Positions 1 to 11,192 of a stretch of 64,000 nt of DNA are shown in pieces. Origin of the DNA: Rhizopus arrhizus (Eukaryota; Mucoromycota; Mucoromycetes; Mucorales; Rhizopodaceae); assembly GCA_024220505.1 (NCBI GenBank), contig JAKZZE010000034.1, forward strand, positions 1 to 64,000. The letters run 5' to 3'. Under the pieces are notes generated by a model that made no database searches, had not been told where the DNA came from, and saw nothing but the letters and a program-made list of their open reading frames with translations. The first letter of the stretch is position 1; each line of letters begins with the position of its first letter. The position numbers and the translations under genes were made by a program.

Positions 1-705
1 TTAGTCATAGGCCAAATTTTAGCTATAAGCCTAGCCATAGGCACAAACATAGTGGGGTATGTGTAAAAATCACTTTATCTCGTTTCTATGCCCAATGGGG
101 TGCGCCTAGTGTTGGTTATCACTCCGAAAAGTAACCGGCCAGCACTGAATTTCATATTTTTGCTATAGCCGTGACTCTAACTTTAGTTATCGTCGTGAAA
201 AGTGCCCTAACCACAAGTCTGAAATTAAGCGGGCAACCACAGGATTTTAGGGTACAACCATAATTGTGTTTCGTTTCTTTTTTTTTTTTTTTTTCTTCTT
301 CTTCTCCTTCTTCTTCTTCTTCTTCCCAACCATGACCACAAAACAAAATTGTCTGTAAGAAAAATCGCTTTATCTCGTTTATATACCCAATGGGGTGCGC
401 CTAGTGTTGGTTATCACTCCGAAAAGTAACCGGACAACACTGGATTTTACTTTTTCGATATAGCCGTGACTCTAACTTTAGTTACCGTCATAAAAAGTGC
501 CTAAACCACAACTATGAAATTAAGCTGGCAACCATAGGATTTTGGATTTTAACCGTAAACACAATTTTCTTTTTTTGCGTTTTTGTGGTCCATTGGTTCT
601 GTTTCTGCGTTGAAAACCACAACCACAATTTTATAAGCGTTTTGTGCTGGTATCCATAACTCTTTTGGGGTTTAACCACCGTCTGTGTCGTTATCTGTTG
701 CTTCA
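1..705. repeat. Satellite-family block, left edge of window
   Basis: The block carries the same sentences of sequence as the array at 6733-9745: the AGC(C/T)ATA(A/G)GCC motif, the phrase 'AATGGGGTGCGCCTAGTG', and the core AAATTAAGCGGGCAACCACA. It also holds a polypyrimidine run (about 270-330, T-rich then CTT repeats). Copies are diverged and not in clean tandem here. Short open frames across it are by-products of the repeat. The left boundary lies outside the window. Confidence 0.8.
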
Positions 706-789
706 TCAAGTAGCCCTGTTATTATTGTTGATTCTGATGATGAAGTAGAAAAAACACATTTATAAACTGAACAAAATTCAAACTTGGAT

Positions 790-1858
790 GAAGCATTTAT
801 TTCTATCAATAACGACGATATTGAAGAATGACTGGAAAAAGAAGATTTTGAAGTTGATGAAGAGTTACATCACAGTACCATTTTGCCACATAATTGGAGC
901 AGAGAGCAAAATGTTCCCATTATGTCCACAAAATGGTGCTGAAGGAAGTATTATGTACTTGGAACAAGCGAGAAGTAATCCATGTTGGAGATGTAATGAC
1001 ATAACTATAAACCAGGAAACCGGCGAAAAATATTGTAATGGACGTCAAATAGCTGTACGAAACGCTTCCTTTTTTCCTCATCGAAACTTACCAAACTATG
1101 ACACTCTATCCATTCTTTACTTTTGGCGTTTGAAAATACGCCGCATAGCAATTTCTACCATGGTTGGATGCTCTCCTAATACAGTACGCAAAACGTTAAG
1201 ATTGGTACCAAGTCTTACAAGAAGATTTGCAGCAAAATGATTGTAAAATTGGAGACTATGATGCGGATCGAAATCCAATCGTGGTAGAAATTGATGAATC
1301 AAAGTTTGGAAAAAGAAAGTGTCATCGTGGACACCATGTGGAGGGTGTTTGGATGCTTGGTGGTGTGGAAAAGACACCTGAACGAAAGTACTTCCTTGTT
1401 GTGGTGAATAACAGAAACACGGAAACGATAAATACAATTATCCAAAATTATGTTGCAGATGCATCCATAGTACATACAGACTGTTGGCGAGCATATGAAA
1501 GTATGGTAAACCTTGGAATGAACTTAATACATCGAACTGTCAGCCATAGTATAACATTTCGTGATGGCGATGTTCATACCAATACAATTGAGGGTAAGAA
1601 CAAGGTTACTATATACAAAGGTTTATAGCTCAAAATCATTCTAAAATTTCTTTAGGAACTTGGAATGGAATAAAAATGAATGCAACTCCTGCCCTCAGAA
1701 CAAAGAAAATGATACCTTGGTTGCTTATTGAATTTATTTGGCGAAGAAAGCACCATAACAATACCTTTAACGGTATAATAAATTGCCTTAAGAATGTTAG
1801 CTTTGATCGAGTTCAACATAATCCAGCCTGGTTTGCAGAACTTGCTGCAGAAAAATAA
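790..1858 (+). pseudogene. Merlin/ISXO2-like (IS1595-type) DDE transposase, frameshifted, with intron
   Basis: The protein resembles the ISXO2-like transposase domain of the Merlin superfamily. In order it shows an N-terminal Cys-rich part (WRCND), an HTH-like stretch, VEIDESKFGKRK with the first catalytic D, VHTDCWRAYE with the second D, and NTIEGTWNG with the third acidic residue. The C-terminus is LLIEFIWRRKH. A GT-AG intron at 1594-1655 (62 bp) sits inside the IEG codon; removing it joins IEG to TWNG in frame. One extra base near 1195-1203 (an A in TTAAGATTGG) breaks the frame between RKTL and DWYQVL. Upstream of about 950 the frame is uncertain and stops appear. I infer a decayed element. 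TIRs and the 8-9 bp target duplication of Merlin were not found. Confidence 0.75.
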
Positions 1859-1861
1859 CAT

Positions 1862-2672
1862 TAATAATACGAAATAAAAATATAAACGTTTGTTGAAACG
1901 TTGTTATTAATATCATTTGCAGCAAGTACTATAGATACTTTATGTAAAAAAATAGCCAAAGTGTTAAGATAACCAATTAAACAAAAGATATTGCGATAAC
2001 ATTCGTTTTTGTGTGTCCACAATATTAAATACATTCATTTTAAAGAGATTAGATGCTGAACCAATAGTCTTAACAAGCTTGATTCCAAAAAAATAATACA
2101 GTATTCAGCACAATTTCGCATTTAAACTGTAATGACCAGATTCTGTTGTGTAAATCAAGCTTATTACAGAAGAGTAATAAAAATATCAAAACAAAAAAGG
2201 GAATACAATCAAGTATGTGCTTCAAAGGACTTGTTCCTGAGAAGAAAACAAGCATTCGATTCAAAAAAATTATTTTACAGAAAAAAAGTGAAGAAAATTG
2301 TATGTTTTCATACCAGAAAAAAAAAAGAAAAGATGGCTGTTTATACATAATTTGTTTTGTAGGGCTTTTGTCTTCCGAGTTGCTTTTGATTGTTTTTGGG
2401 TTAATGTCTTCAATTCGCTTTGTTAAGTTGAATCGAGTTGGTTAATACAAAATAAAAAGGTTTTCTTTAAAGTAATTAGCAACTTAAAATTAAACTATGT
2501 TTGCGTCCTCATCATTTTTTGATTATCAATGGCATCGTCACAATATGAATATAAAATAAAACGATACATAAAAGCATTAATTTTTGAAAAGAAGAACCAC
2601 AGCCATAAAATTGCATTTGCAACTTCCTAAAAAAGCATGGTCGACAAATTTTAAACAAGTGACCCCTTGGTT
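1862..2672. other. AT-rich stretch without recognisable gene
   Basis: I see only AT-rich sequence with short open frames that lack coding character, located between the dead transposase and an LTR. It probably contains worn transposon sequence, but nothing specific can be supported. Confidence 0.5.
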
Positions 2673-3000
2673 TGTGTCGTATTTACATTATTAAATACTT
2701 ATTATTCGTATGAGATTACTCAGATCTTATATAAGAAATAACAAGTACTGAAGACATAATATTACTTATTACATATTCCTTAAAGCTCATATACAATGTT
2801 TATATTGTTCAAGCTCAATACTAAAATTGACCTTGAACTCACTTTGGTCCCTGAATAATTTCATTTCCTATATAAAGGCGTAGTTTGATTAAATGGGTTC
2901 TGTCTCTCGTCTTGAAATCTAATAACAAGGTTACATAGAGACTCATTCACTAGTTTTCAAGTACTATTTCCTTTCTTTTTTCTCACTTTTATCTGCAAAT
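2673..3000 (+). repeat. LTR-1 family 5' LTR of a Ty3-like element
   Basis: The LTR begins at TGTGTCGTATTTAC or two bases later at TGTCGTATTTAC. It matches, in reverse, sequence at 44312-44590 and the start of LTR-1 at 47941-47989, and more distantly the solo LTR at 35374-35672. It holds a TATA-like box (TATATAAAG, 2869-2877) and, downstream, the conserved CTCTCGTCTTGAAATC region. It ends roughly 15-40 bp before the gag start. The exact 3' boundary and primer-binding site were not resolved. Confidence 0.75.
2869..2877 (+). promoter_or_regulatory. TATA-like box in LTR-1
   Basis: TATATAAAG lies about 140 bp upstream of the gag ATG and inside the LTR, where the Pol II promoter of an LTR retrotransposon is expected. 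The same motif is kept in the inverted partial LTR-1 near 44430. Confidence 0.5.
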
Positions 3001-3015
3001 ATCTCATTTTTTTGA

Positions 3016-6000
3016 ATGAATTCTTCTATTAATCAATCCCCTGCCAAAAACGTTGAAAAGGATTCAGCTGATGAAGTACAGTAGCGGACAAAACTGGTGC
3101 ACAAAAATTAAAATCAACATTGTATCTCCGCCATATGTCTGCGACTTTTGTGGCATATACCATCTGAAAGACAGTCCAAAATATACATTATGTTATGTAA
3201 ACCGGAACTGTGCCGGACATCCCCCAGGCATAAGGTCATTTTTAGTGATTTTTTGCATATTTCAATTTTCGCCAAAAATGTAGTGCTTGTCTAGCCTTCT
3301 TTCAATTTTCCCCATATCTCTCCCGTTTGCTTTCAGATTTCACAGCATATTAGTAAATTTTAGTAGCTCTTAAAAAATATATAAAACTGTACGTATTTTG
3401 TATTTCCCATTGAGTCCCCCCTTTTGTTTTTACCCTATTCACTATAACAAAGTACTAGCCTTATATGTTTAAGAAAATAAGCAACTGTAAAAACGAAACT
3501 CTGAGATCTCGAACACGCCTAGTTCGTACGACAGCAGATATTTCTAGAGTAACAAGGATCTCTAAATGGACAATCAACAGGAGAAAGAGGGAAGAAAGAA
3601 ACTTAATGTCTTGTGATCATGAAGGTATTCCGCTATTAGCCTGAAAAGTTATTAGTTCAGTCATCAACCTAGAGCTTGGACAAGGTCCGCTACACACAGT
3701 TCCTGATGCTCAGCACATTTTGAGGACCTTAAGATACAGTGTTAGCAGACTGTCAGTCTAAAGGCACAGTAGGAAGCTAGATTTTGAGTCCGGAAGTAAG
3801 GAATCGAAGAATTTCATCAGCTGTATAAGTCGGAAAAAGCGATGAATGTGGTATCACAACAAGCCATTGTATACTATAGAGGGCTGGAAGTCTGCTATCT
3901 TTAGCAATGAAACAAATATGAACATTATGGATGCAGATAGTATACACTAATATTGAAAGCAAGTCGAGCAACCTGAGCGATTTTTTCACGGTGATCAAAC
4001 AATGAAGCATGCTGGCTGCTCTGTTATGTTTTAAGGCTGTATTAGATATTGAGGACCAGAATATGTGTGTCAGGTATACGATGGTATAATGAACTCATAA
4101 ATATACACATATATTTCGCTTACTTCATACCACAAAAGCCTAGCGTATAGTGGTCTAAAACGTCGTAATCTCTCGTTTCAGTATGACAATGACACAAGGC
4201 ACAAGTCAACGCATGTCACAAACTCAATATTTGATAACAGCGCTTCTGTGCTACAAGTTTAGCCGCCACTAATCCCGGCCTAAGTCCGCTTAAGCATACC
4301 AGGTGGCAATTGATGGCAAAGGTATGATGATACGACACTAGATCAAAAAGGGTCGATGATCTTTGGAAAAGAATAGTTAAAGAGCCGGGTTCTTTTACTG
4401 AAAATGATATACACGCATATTATTAGCATATGCAAAGAAGAACATCCGATAATATCAAGAGATGAGATGATTATATAAAGTCTAAGATTTTAGCCACTTT
4501 TGCGGTTTTTAGAAAATATAAGATTTTATAAATTCAAAGCACGCTTATCGCTCAGTTTTAACAATGTCATGCTTAGAACATACATAGATTACAATGACTA
4601 GTATATCCTCCTTCTAGTACAGTTTCATGACTATTGCAATTACCATGAGCAGGTAATGGTAGTTAAAAGCTAAAAAAAAGTTTTGTGCACCAGTTTTGTC
4701 CGCTACTGTAGCTAAGTCCTTGGATAGAATGGATCTTGAAACCCTCGAAAGTAGAGCGTCAAACTCATCCATCCATCCTCGTGATGATGCATCCATTGAA
4801 ACTGATGCTGAGATGGATGAAGTTACTGACTCTTCTCCTGCTGTTCCTTCTTCGGACCCTTCCAATTATATGGAGAGGTTGATGGCTCAAAAATCCTTGT
4901 TCTTTGATTTAATTGAAAAATTAAATAATAATAAAGCGAGTTTTATTTTAGAAAATAAGCTAACTTCACTTGAAGAAAACGAAAAGCAATTGAGCTATGC
5001 TGTATCAGCTTTAAATGATGTTAATGCTCTTATTACTTCCCAGTTAGAATTGCGTAATCATGAGTTGAAGGGCAATGAATCTAGAAATTCATCATCCAAT
5101 GATAGACTTATCCCAAGCCGTGAAATCCCAAAATTCAACGTCAACCCTACCGCTAGTGCTCTGTATCAGCTCACTCTTCGCGAAGGTGATAAAAACGTCA
5201 GACCAAGTAATGAACCATCTTTGGATATGTTTATTAGAGATTTCCAAAGAAAATTCTTGGATTATGATGTATCTGTAGAGGATCATTGGTTGCACTACCT
5301 GGAAGTTTCTTTTGAAAAGTCTGACAGTGATACCGACCATGACTGGTTCGAAAGATTCATCAAAAGACGTTGTATGGATAAGAAAACCGCTTTGAATTGG
5401 GATCAGGCAAAAGAAGTCTTGAAACAACGCTTCGATCTTGCTTCACAAACTACACCAGAGATGTGGTTTAAAAATCTTATCAACTTCAGGCAAGAACGTT
5501 ACGAAACTTTGACCCAAGCAATGGATCGATATCGTCTTTTCCCTGTTGGTGCAAAGGTTAACATGCATGATAACACTTTCTGGATTGGACATTTCATTTC
5601 GAGGGTTCACACTGTCAAGTTTCAGGAAATGGTCCAAGCTACTGTCAAAAAAAATCTTCCCTCGCTTGTCTCTACTAGCTCCAATATCACTGGAGAAAGT
5701 ATTTATTCAACACGCAACTTGCCTATTCCTCTGCCTAAGGAATGGAATGTTCTGGAGTCAATTCTAATTAAAGAAATGGCTAACTTGGAATCTGCTTTGT
5801 TGAACATCCTTAAGGATAAGAAAAAGGAAGACAATACCAAAAAACTCGTTGAACAGGACGATAACACCAATACTAAAAAAAGAAAAATGGTACATCAAAG
5901 TGAACATAAGAACCAAAAAGTTTCAAAAACATCTGCTGAATTTCAGCAAGAAATTGCGGATTTAAAGAAACAAGGTATATGCACATTTTGCAAAACTGCC

Positions 6001-6777
6001 AAGTACTCTCCTGGTCATTATTCATCTTGTTCTGTAAGACTTGAACATATCAAAAGAAAACATGGCAAACAAATTGTAAGTAATTCTTCTAAAGGGAATG
6101 ACAAAACTGTTAGCAATTTAGAGTTGTCCAACTCGATCACTAGCATTAGTCAGATAAATAAATCTCCTAAAAACAGAGTTACTGATTTATCTTTATCTCC
6201 TAGTAAAAATGAATCTACCTCGCACTCATATGAACAATGTGAATCATCTGATGACGAATTTGAATTTCTTTATAAGCATTATGACAGAAATATAATCTGT
6301 CCAAATAAAAATATAAATACTAGTTTTGATGAAGAGTATAACAAAAATGTCTTTGCCATTCGTAACAATAAAGTTGGAGAAGATGATAGTTTATTCGAAT
6401 CGGATAATGTGGCTTATTCCCCCGTTACTCCAATCACGCTTAATAATGTGAACGCTTATGGTATCATAGATACTGGTGCACGTGTCTCTGTCATAAATAA
6501 AAAATTTGCAATAGACAATAATATTAAATTTCATTCAGTTCCTGGTAACCTAATTTTAGCAAATGGCGACCAAATTCCCAGAATGAGATCTATTGACTAT
6601 GTGAATGTCGAATACGACAACATTGACCACATTATTAAATATAAGTTTGATCTTATTGACGATCATGCTTCCTCTCACAATTGTAAAATTCTTATTGGAA
6701 CAGATTTGCTTCCTAAACTTTCCATTCATTTCACAACTCTGAAATTAAGCGGGCAACCACAGGATTTTGGGGTTTAA
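3016..6777 (+). pseudogene. LTR retrotransposon Gag-protease, interrupted by Tc1 and truncated by satellite
   Basis: Gag starts at 3016, runs 21 codons to the TA at 3077-3078, and resumes in frame at 4711 after the inserted element at 3079-4708; the duplicated TA explains the join. The rest encodes a gag-type helical region (about residues 170-300 of the joined frame, with RDFQRKFLDY and WDQAKEVLKQRF). It is followed by a basic linker, a zinc-knuckle variant (CTFCKTAKYSPGHYSSC) and a retropepsin with the DTGA active site (IIDTGARVSVI) ending at ILIGTDLLPKL. From about 6732 the last residues come from satellite sequence, so reverse transcriptase, RNase H and integrase are missing. Relationship to Ty3-like elements is inferred from the DTGA protease and the 5-bp duplication of a related solo LTR. 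Confidence 0.85.
3079..4708. mobile_element. Tc1-type element B, dead copy inserted in gag
   Basis: It is bounded by 28-bp inverted repeats starting CAGTAGCGGACAAAACTGG and flanked by TA on both sides (3077-3078 and 4709-4710), the Tc1/mariner target. About 1630 bp long. The transposase is worn out: on the + strand, fragments at roughly 3500-4450 still read like a Tc1 protein. Examples are a degraded 'FSNETNMNIMDADS' for the first catalytic block, 'CQVYDGIMNS', and 'FQYDNDTRHKST' for the second Asp block. All are broken by stops and frame changes. A partial end of the same family is at 44188-44310. Confidence 0.85.
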
Positions 6778-7190
6778 CCATGCAAATAATCAGAGATCCA
6801 ACCTTAACTTTAGTCATAGGCCAAATTATAGCTATAAGCATAGCCATAGGCACAAAAATAGTGGGCTATGTGTAAAAATTGCTTTATCCCATTTATAGAG
6901 CAAATAGGGTGCACTTAGTGTTGGTTATCACTCCGCTTAACTTTAGCCATAAGCCAAATTTTAGCTATAAGCCTAGCCATAGGCACTAAAATAGTGGATT
7001 ATGTGTAAAAATCACTTTATCTCGTTTATATACCCAATGGGGTGCACCTAGTGTTCGTTATTACTCCGAAACGTAACCGGCCAACACTGAATTTCATATT
7101 TTTGCTATAGCCGTGATTCTAACTTTAGTTATCGTCATGAAAAGTGCTCCAACCACAACTCTGAAATTAAGCGGGCAACCACAGGATTTT

Positions 7191-8937
7191 GGGGTTTAAC
7201 CATAGCGATAGAAATAATCAGAGATCCAAGCTTAACTTTAGTCATAGGCCAAATTTTAGCTATAAGCATAGCCATAGGCACAAAAATAGTGAGCTATGTG
7301 TAAAAATAGCTTTGTGTAATTTATAGAGCAAATGGGGTGCACTTAGTATTGGTTATCACTCCGCTTAACTTTAGCCATAAGCCAAATTTTAGCTATAAGC
7401 CTAGCCATAGGCACAAAAATAGTGGACTATGTGTAAAAATCTCTTTGTATGATTTGCATACCAAATGGGGTGTGTCTAGTGTTGGTTATTACTCCGCTTA
7501 ACTTTAGCCATAAGCCAAATTTTAACTATAAGCCTATCCATAGGCGTAAACATAGAAGGCTATGTGTAAAAATCGCTCTATTTCGTTTCTATGCCCAATG
7601 GGGTGCGGCTAGTGTTTCTACCACAACTCTGAAATTAAGCGGGCAACCACAGGATTTTGGGGTTTAACCATAGCGATAGAAATAATCAGAGATCCAAGCT
7701 TAACTTTAGTCATAGGCCAAATTTTAGCTATAAGCCTATCCATAGGCATAAACATAGTGAGCTATGTGTGAAAATGGCTTTGTGTGATTTATAGAGCAAA
7801 TGGGGTGCACTTAGTGTTGGTTATCACTCCGCTTAACTTTAGTCATAAGCCAAATCTTAGCTATAAGCCTAGCCATAGGCACAAAAATAGTGGACTATGT
7901 GTAAAAATCTCTTTGTATGATTTGCATACCAAATGGGGTGTGTCTAGTGTTGGTTATTACTCCGCTTAACTTTAGCCATAAGCCAAATTTTAACTATAAG
8001 CCTATCCATAGGCGTAAACATAGAAGGCTATGTGTAAAAATCGCTCTATTTCGTTTCTATGCCCAATGGGGTGCGGCTAGTGTTTCTACCACAACTCTGA
8101 AATTAAGCGGGCAACCACAGGATTTTGGGGTTTAACCATAGCGATAGAAATAATCAGAGATCCAAGCTTAACTTTAGTCATAGGCCAAATTTTAGCTATA
8201 AGCCTATCCATAGGCATAAACATAGTGAGCTATGTGTGAAAATGGCTTTGTGTGATTTATAGAGCAAATGGGGTGCACTTAGTGTTGGTTATCACTCCGC
8301 TTAACTTTAGTCATAAGCCAAATTTTAGCTATAAGCCTAGCGATAGGCACAAAAATAGTGGGCTATGTGTAAAAATCTCTTTGTATGATTTGCATACCAA
8401 ATGGGGTGTGTCTAGTGCTGGTTATCACTCCGCTTAACTTTAGCCATAAGCCAAATTTTAACTATAAGCCTATCCATAAGCGTAAACATAGTGAGCTATG
8501 TGTAAAAATCGCCCTATCTCGTTTATATGCCCAATGGGGTGCGGCTAGTGTTTCTACCACAATTCTGAAATTAAGCGGGCAACCACAGGATTTTGGGGTT
8601 TAACCATAGCGATAGAAATAATCAGAGATCCAAGCTTAACTTTAGTCATAGGCCAAATTTTAGCTATAAGCCTAGCCATAGGCACAAAAATAGTGGACTA
8701 TGTGTAAAAATCTCTTTGTATGATTTGCATACCAAATGGGGTGTGTCTAGTGTTGGTTATTACTCCGCTTAACTTTAGCCATAAGCCAAATTTTAACTAT
8801 AAGCCTATCCATAGGCGTAAACATAGAAGGCTATGTGTAAAAATCGCTCTATTTCGTTTCTATGCCCAATGGGGTGCGGCTAGTGTTTCTACCACAACTC
8901 TGAAATTAAGCGGGCAACCACAGGATTTTGGGGTTTA
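7191..8937. repeat. 468-bp higher-order satellite units
   Basis: The phrase GGGGTTTAACCATAGCGAT recurs with start points 7191, 7659, 8127 and 8595, a spacing of exactly 468 bp. Each unit is 133 + 133 + about 202 bp. The fourth unit is about 335 bp, which equals one unit minus a 133-bp monomer. Because 468 is divisible by 3, identical 72-codon open frames recur at the same spacing; they are artefacts of periodicity. Confidence 0.85.
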
Positions 8938-9016
8938 ACCACAACCACAACCACAACCATGATCACAGTCACTGGGCACGGTCACTGGGCACGGTCACTG
9001 GGCACGGTCACAACCG
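8936..9016. repeat. Short tandem repeats inside the satellite
   Basis: There are about four copies of a 6-bp ACCACA motif, followed by three copies of a 13-bp CACTGGGCACGGT motif. A similar 6-bp CAACCA run sits at 9714-9745, exactly where the satellite meets the CACTA transposase. Confidence 0.8.
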
Positions 9017-9745
9017 TAATTGTGTTTGTTTTGTTTTATTTTTTTTTCTTCTTCTTTTTCTTCTTCCCAACCATAACCACAAAATAAACTTGCCTGTAAA
9101 AAAAGCCGCTTTATCTCGCTTATATACTCAATGGGGTGCGCCTAGTGTTGGTTATTACTCCGAAAAGTAACCGGCCAGCACTGAATTTCATATTTTTGCT
9201 ATAGCCGTGATTCTAACTTTAGTTATCGTCGTGAAAAGTGCTCCAACCACAACTCCAAATTAAGCGGGCAACCACAGGATTTTGGGGTTTAACCATGCAA
9301 ATAATCAGAGATCCAACCTTAACTTTAGCTATAGGCCAAATTTTAGCTATAAGCCTTGTCATAGGCACAAAAATAGTGAGCTATGTGTAAAAATGGCTTT
9401 GTGCGATTTATAGAGCAAATGGGGTGCACTTAGTGTTGGTTATCACTCCGCTTAACATTAGAGATAGGCCAAATTTTAGCTATAAGCCTAGCCATAGGCA
9501 CAAACATAGTGGGGTATGTGTAAAAATCGCTTTATCTCGTTTATATGCCCAATGGGGTGCGCCTAGTGTTGGTTATCACTCCGAAAAGTAACCGGCCAGC
9601 ACTGAATTTCATATTTTTGCTATAGCCGTGACTCTAACTTTAGTTATCGTCGTGAAAAGTGCCCTAACCACAACTCTGAAATTAAGCGGGCAACCACAGG
9701 ATTTTAGGGTACAACCATAACCATAACCACAACCACAACCACATT

Positions 9746-10696
9746 CGACGACACCATCAACAACCTTTCTTTGTTGACAAATGGCTGAGCATTTGAGTCG
9801 GCAAGCTGACTCCAAACTCTACCATAATAGATGTCGTAAAGAACATCCTCTTCCACCGATCTACTTCTCCACTGCTCAATTTGGAACTCGAAGGCAGGAC
9901 GAGCAAAAAACTTCTTTAACGTTTCCAAAATTGAGTTGTAAGGGTACTCAAGAGCAGGCTTGACGGTGCTTCCAACAAAAAGAGGATTACCACATGGTTG
10001 TTCTTGGCGGTGAGGGTTGTTTGCAAACCTGACATAAGAGCATTGTCGGGCATGCAAACTTCCCGTGGTGTAAACGCTTCTGCAAAGGGAACAGACAAGA
10101 AAACGAGAAACACCACTGCTGGCAGACGAGTAGTTGACCATGACACGAGCCGTGGAGATCTTTGTTGGTATCTCCATGTCATGACCAAGAGCACGAACAA
10201 AGAAAGAGAGAAAGGCCAACAATTCTTCACCAGCTTGTACAGAGAGGTACTTTGCTTGAAAAAGAACCACGTAGAGCACCAAAAGATGCTTGAGCTGTTC
10301 TTCGTGGCTCAATTCCTCCTCTCCATCAACATTCATGTGGTCTAACAAATTGTAAAATACAGTTCAATAAATAAATCCTTTCTAATCTAAAATACTTTGT
10401 CGACTGAAAATATACCTTCAAAGGTGGTATGCTCACTTTCGTTTTCAGGGACGGCTGTTGGTTGTTGCATGACTTCGGCTACTTGTCTTCTGGACTCTAT
10501 TTTTTTTTTTTTTTTTTTTTTTACATTAACACGAGTGCGTTTATACGAAAAAATAAAAACTATAACCTCTTCCTCTGAATCTGTCCAGACGCTTATGAGT
10601 AAGAACAGTTCTCTTTGCAAGTCTTCTAAATCCACCGGGATGCATGCTGCATTCGGTACAAGTGCAAGCGATTTTAATGTTGTTGATGTTGTTCAT
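9746..10696 (-). pseudogene. TNP2-like CACTA transposase, truncated copy
   Basis: The exons parallel the complete gene at 17287-20197. Exon 1 is 10696-10567 (130 nt, encoding a Cys-containing CTCTECSMHPGGFRRLAKRT segment). Exon 2 is 10496-10416. Exon 3 starts at 10341 and is cut off about 9747, where the frame runs into CAACCA repeats and gives a run of valines. Splice phases match the complete copy. The catalytic-side half is absent, so this copy cannot make a working transposase. Confidence 0.85.
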
Positions 10697-11192
10697 TTTG
10701 AAGAATTTAGTATTTTGTAAAGAAATAAAGAAGGAAAAAAAAATGCGCCTGATAAAAAACGAGTAGTAAATTTGCAAAAACAGTCGGTGCTTAAACAATG
10801 AAATAAGGCAGTAAAACAACTTCTTTTTTTTTTCCCTTGTTTTGTTTCATGGAATACTCTAGATGCCAAAGGCACAAAACAAAAAAAAGGAAAGCTCAAG
10901 CACTGGTCAAATGTAAGCTTATAAAAAGTAATAACAACCAAGTCTAATGTCGGTTTCTTTTTTTTTTTTTTTACATTAGGAATTCCTAATGGGTCACATT
11001 CGGATGACGAACATGAGCCACATGAGCAAAGTTGTTCGTTTTAACACGATAAAACTATAAGAACATCAAACTTATATTACTGCTTGTTGTTGAAAAGCCC
11101 TTTTTGGTAAAGGAAGTTGGCAATGTTAACATCTCTAATGGCCAATGGCTAATGGCTAATTGCAAATTACACCCATGTGCAAACATAAAGTA

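Larger units (their letters stand above)
6733..9745. repeat. Complex satellite array
   Basis: The array is built from ~133-bp monomers carrying three copies of AGC(C/T)ATA(A/G)GCC, a GTG(T/A)AAAAAT segment and an AATGGGGTG segment. Some monomers are fused to a ~70-bp tag containing AAATTAAGCGGGCAACCACA. It begins inside the truncated protease frame (about 6732) and ends inside a truncated CACTA transposase (about 9746). It also carries polypyrimidine tracts (about 9033-9070) and short tandem repeats. No gene is supported inside it. Confidence 0.85.

Noticed and set aside
7449..8938. Identical 72-codon open frames repeated along the array
   Set aside because: They recur because the 468-bp period is divisible by three; no start context, no homology, all inside satellite.
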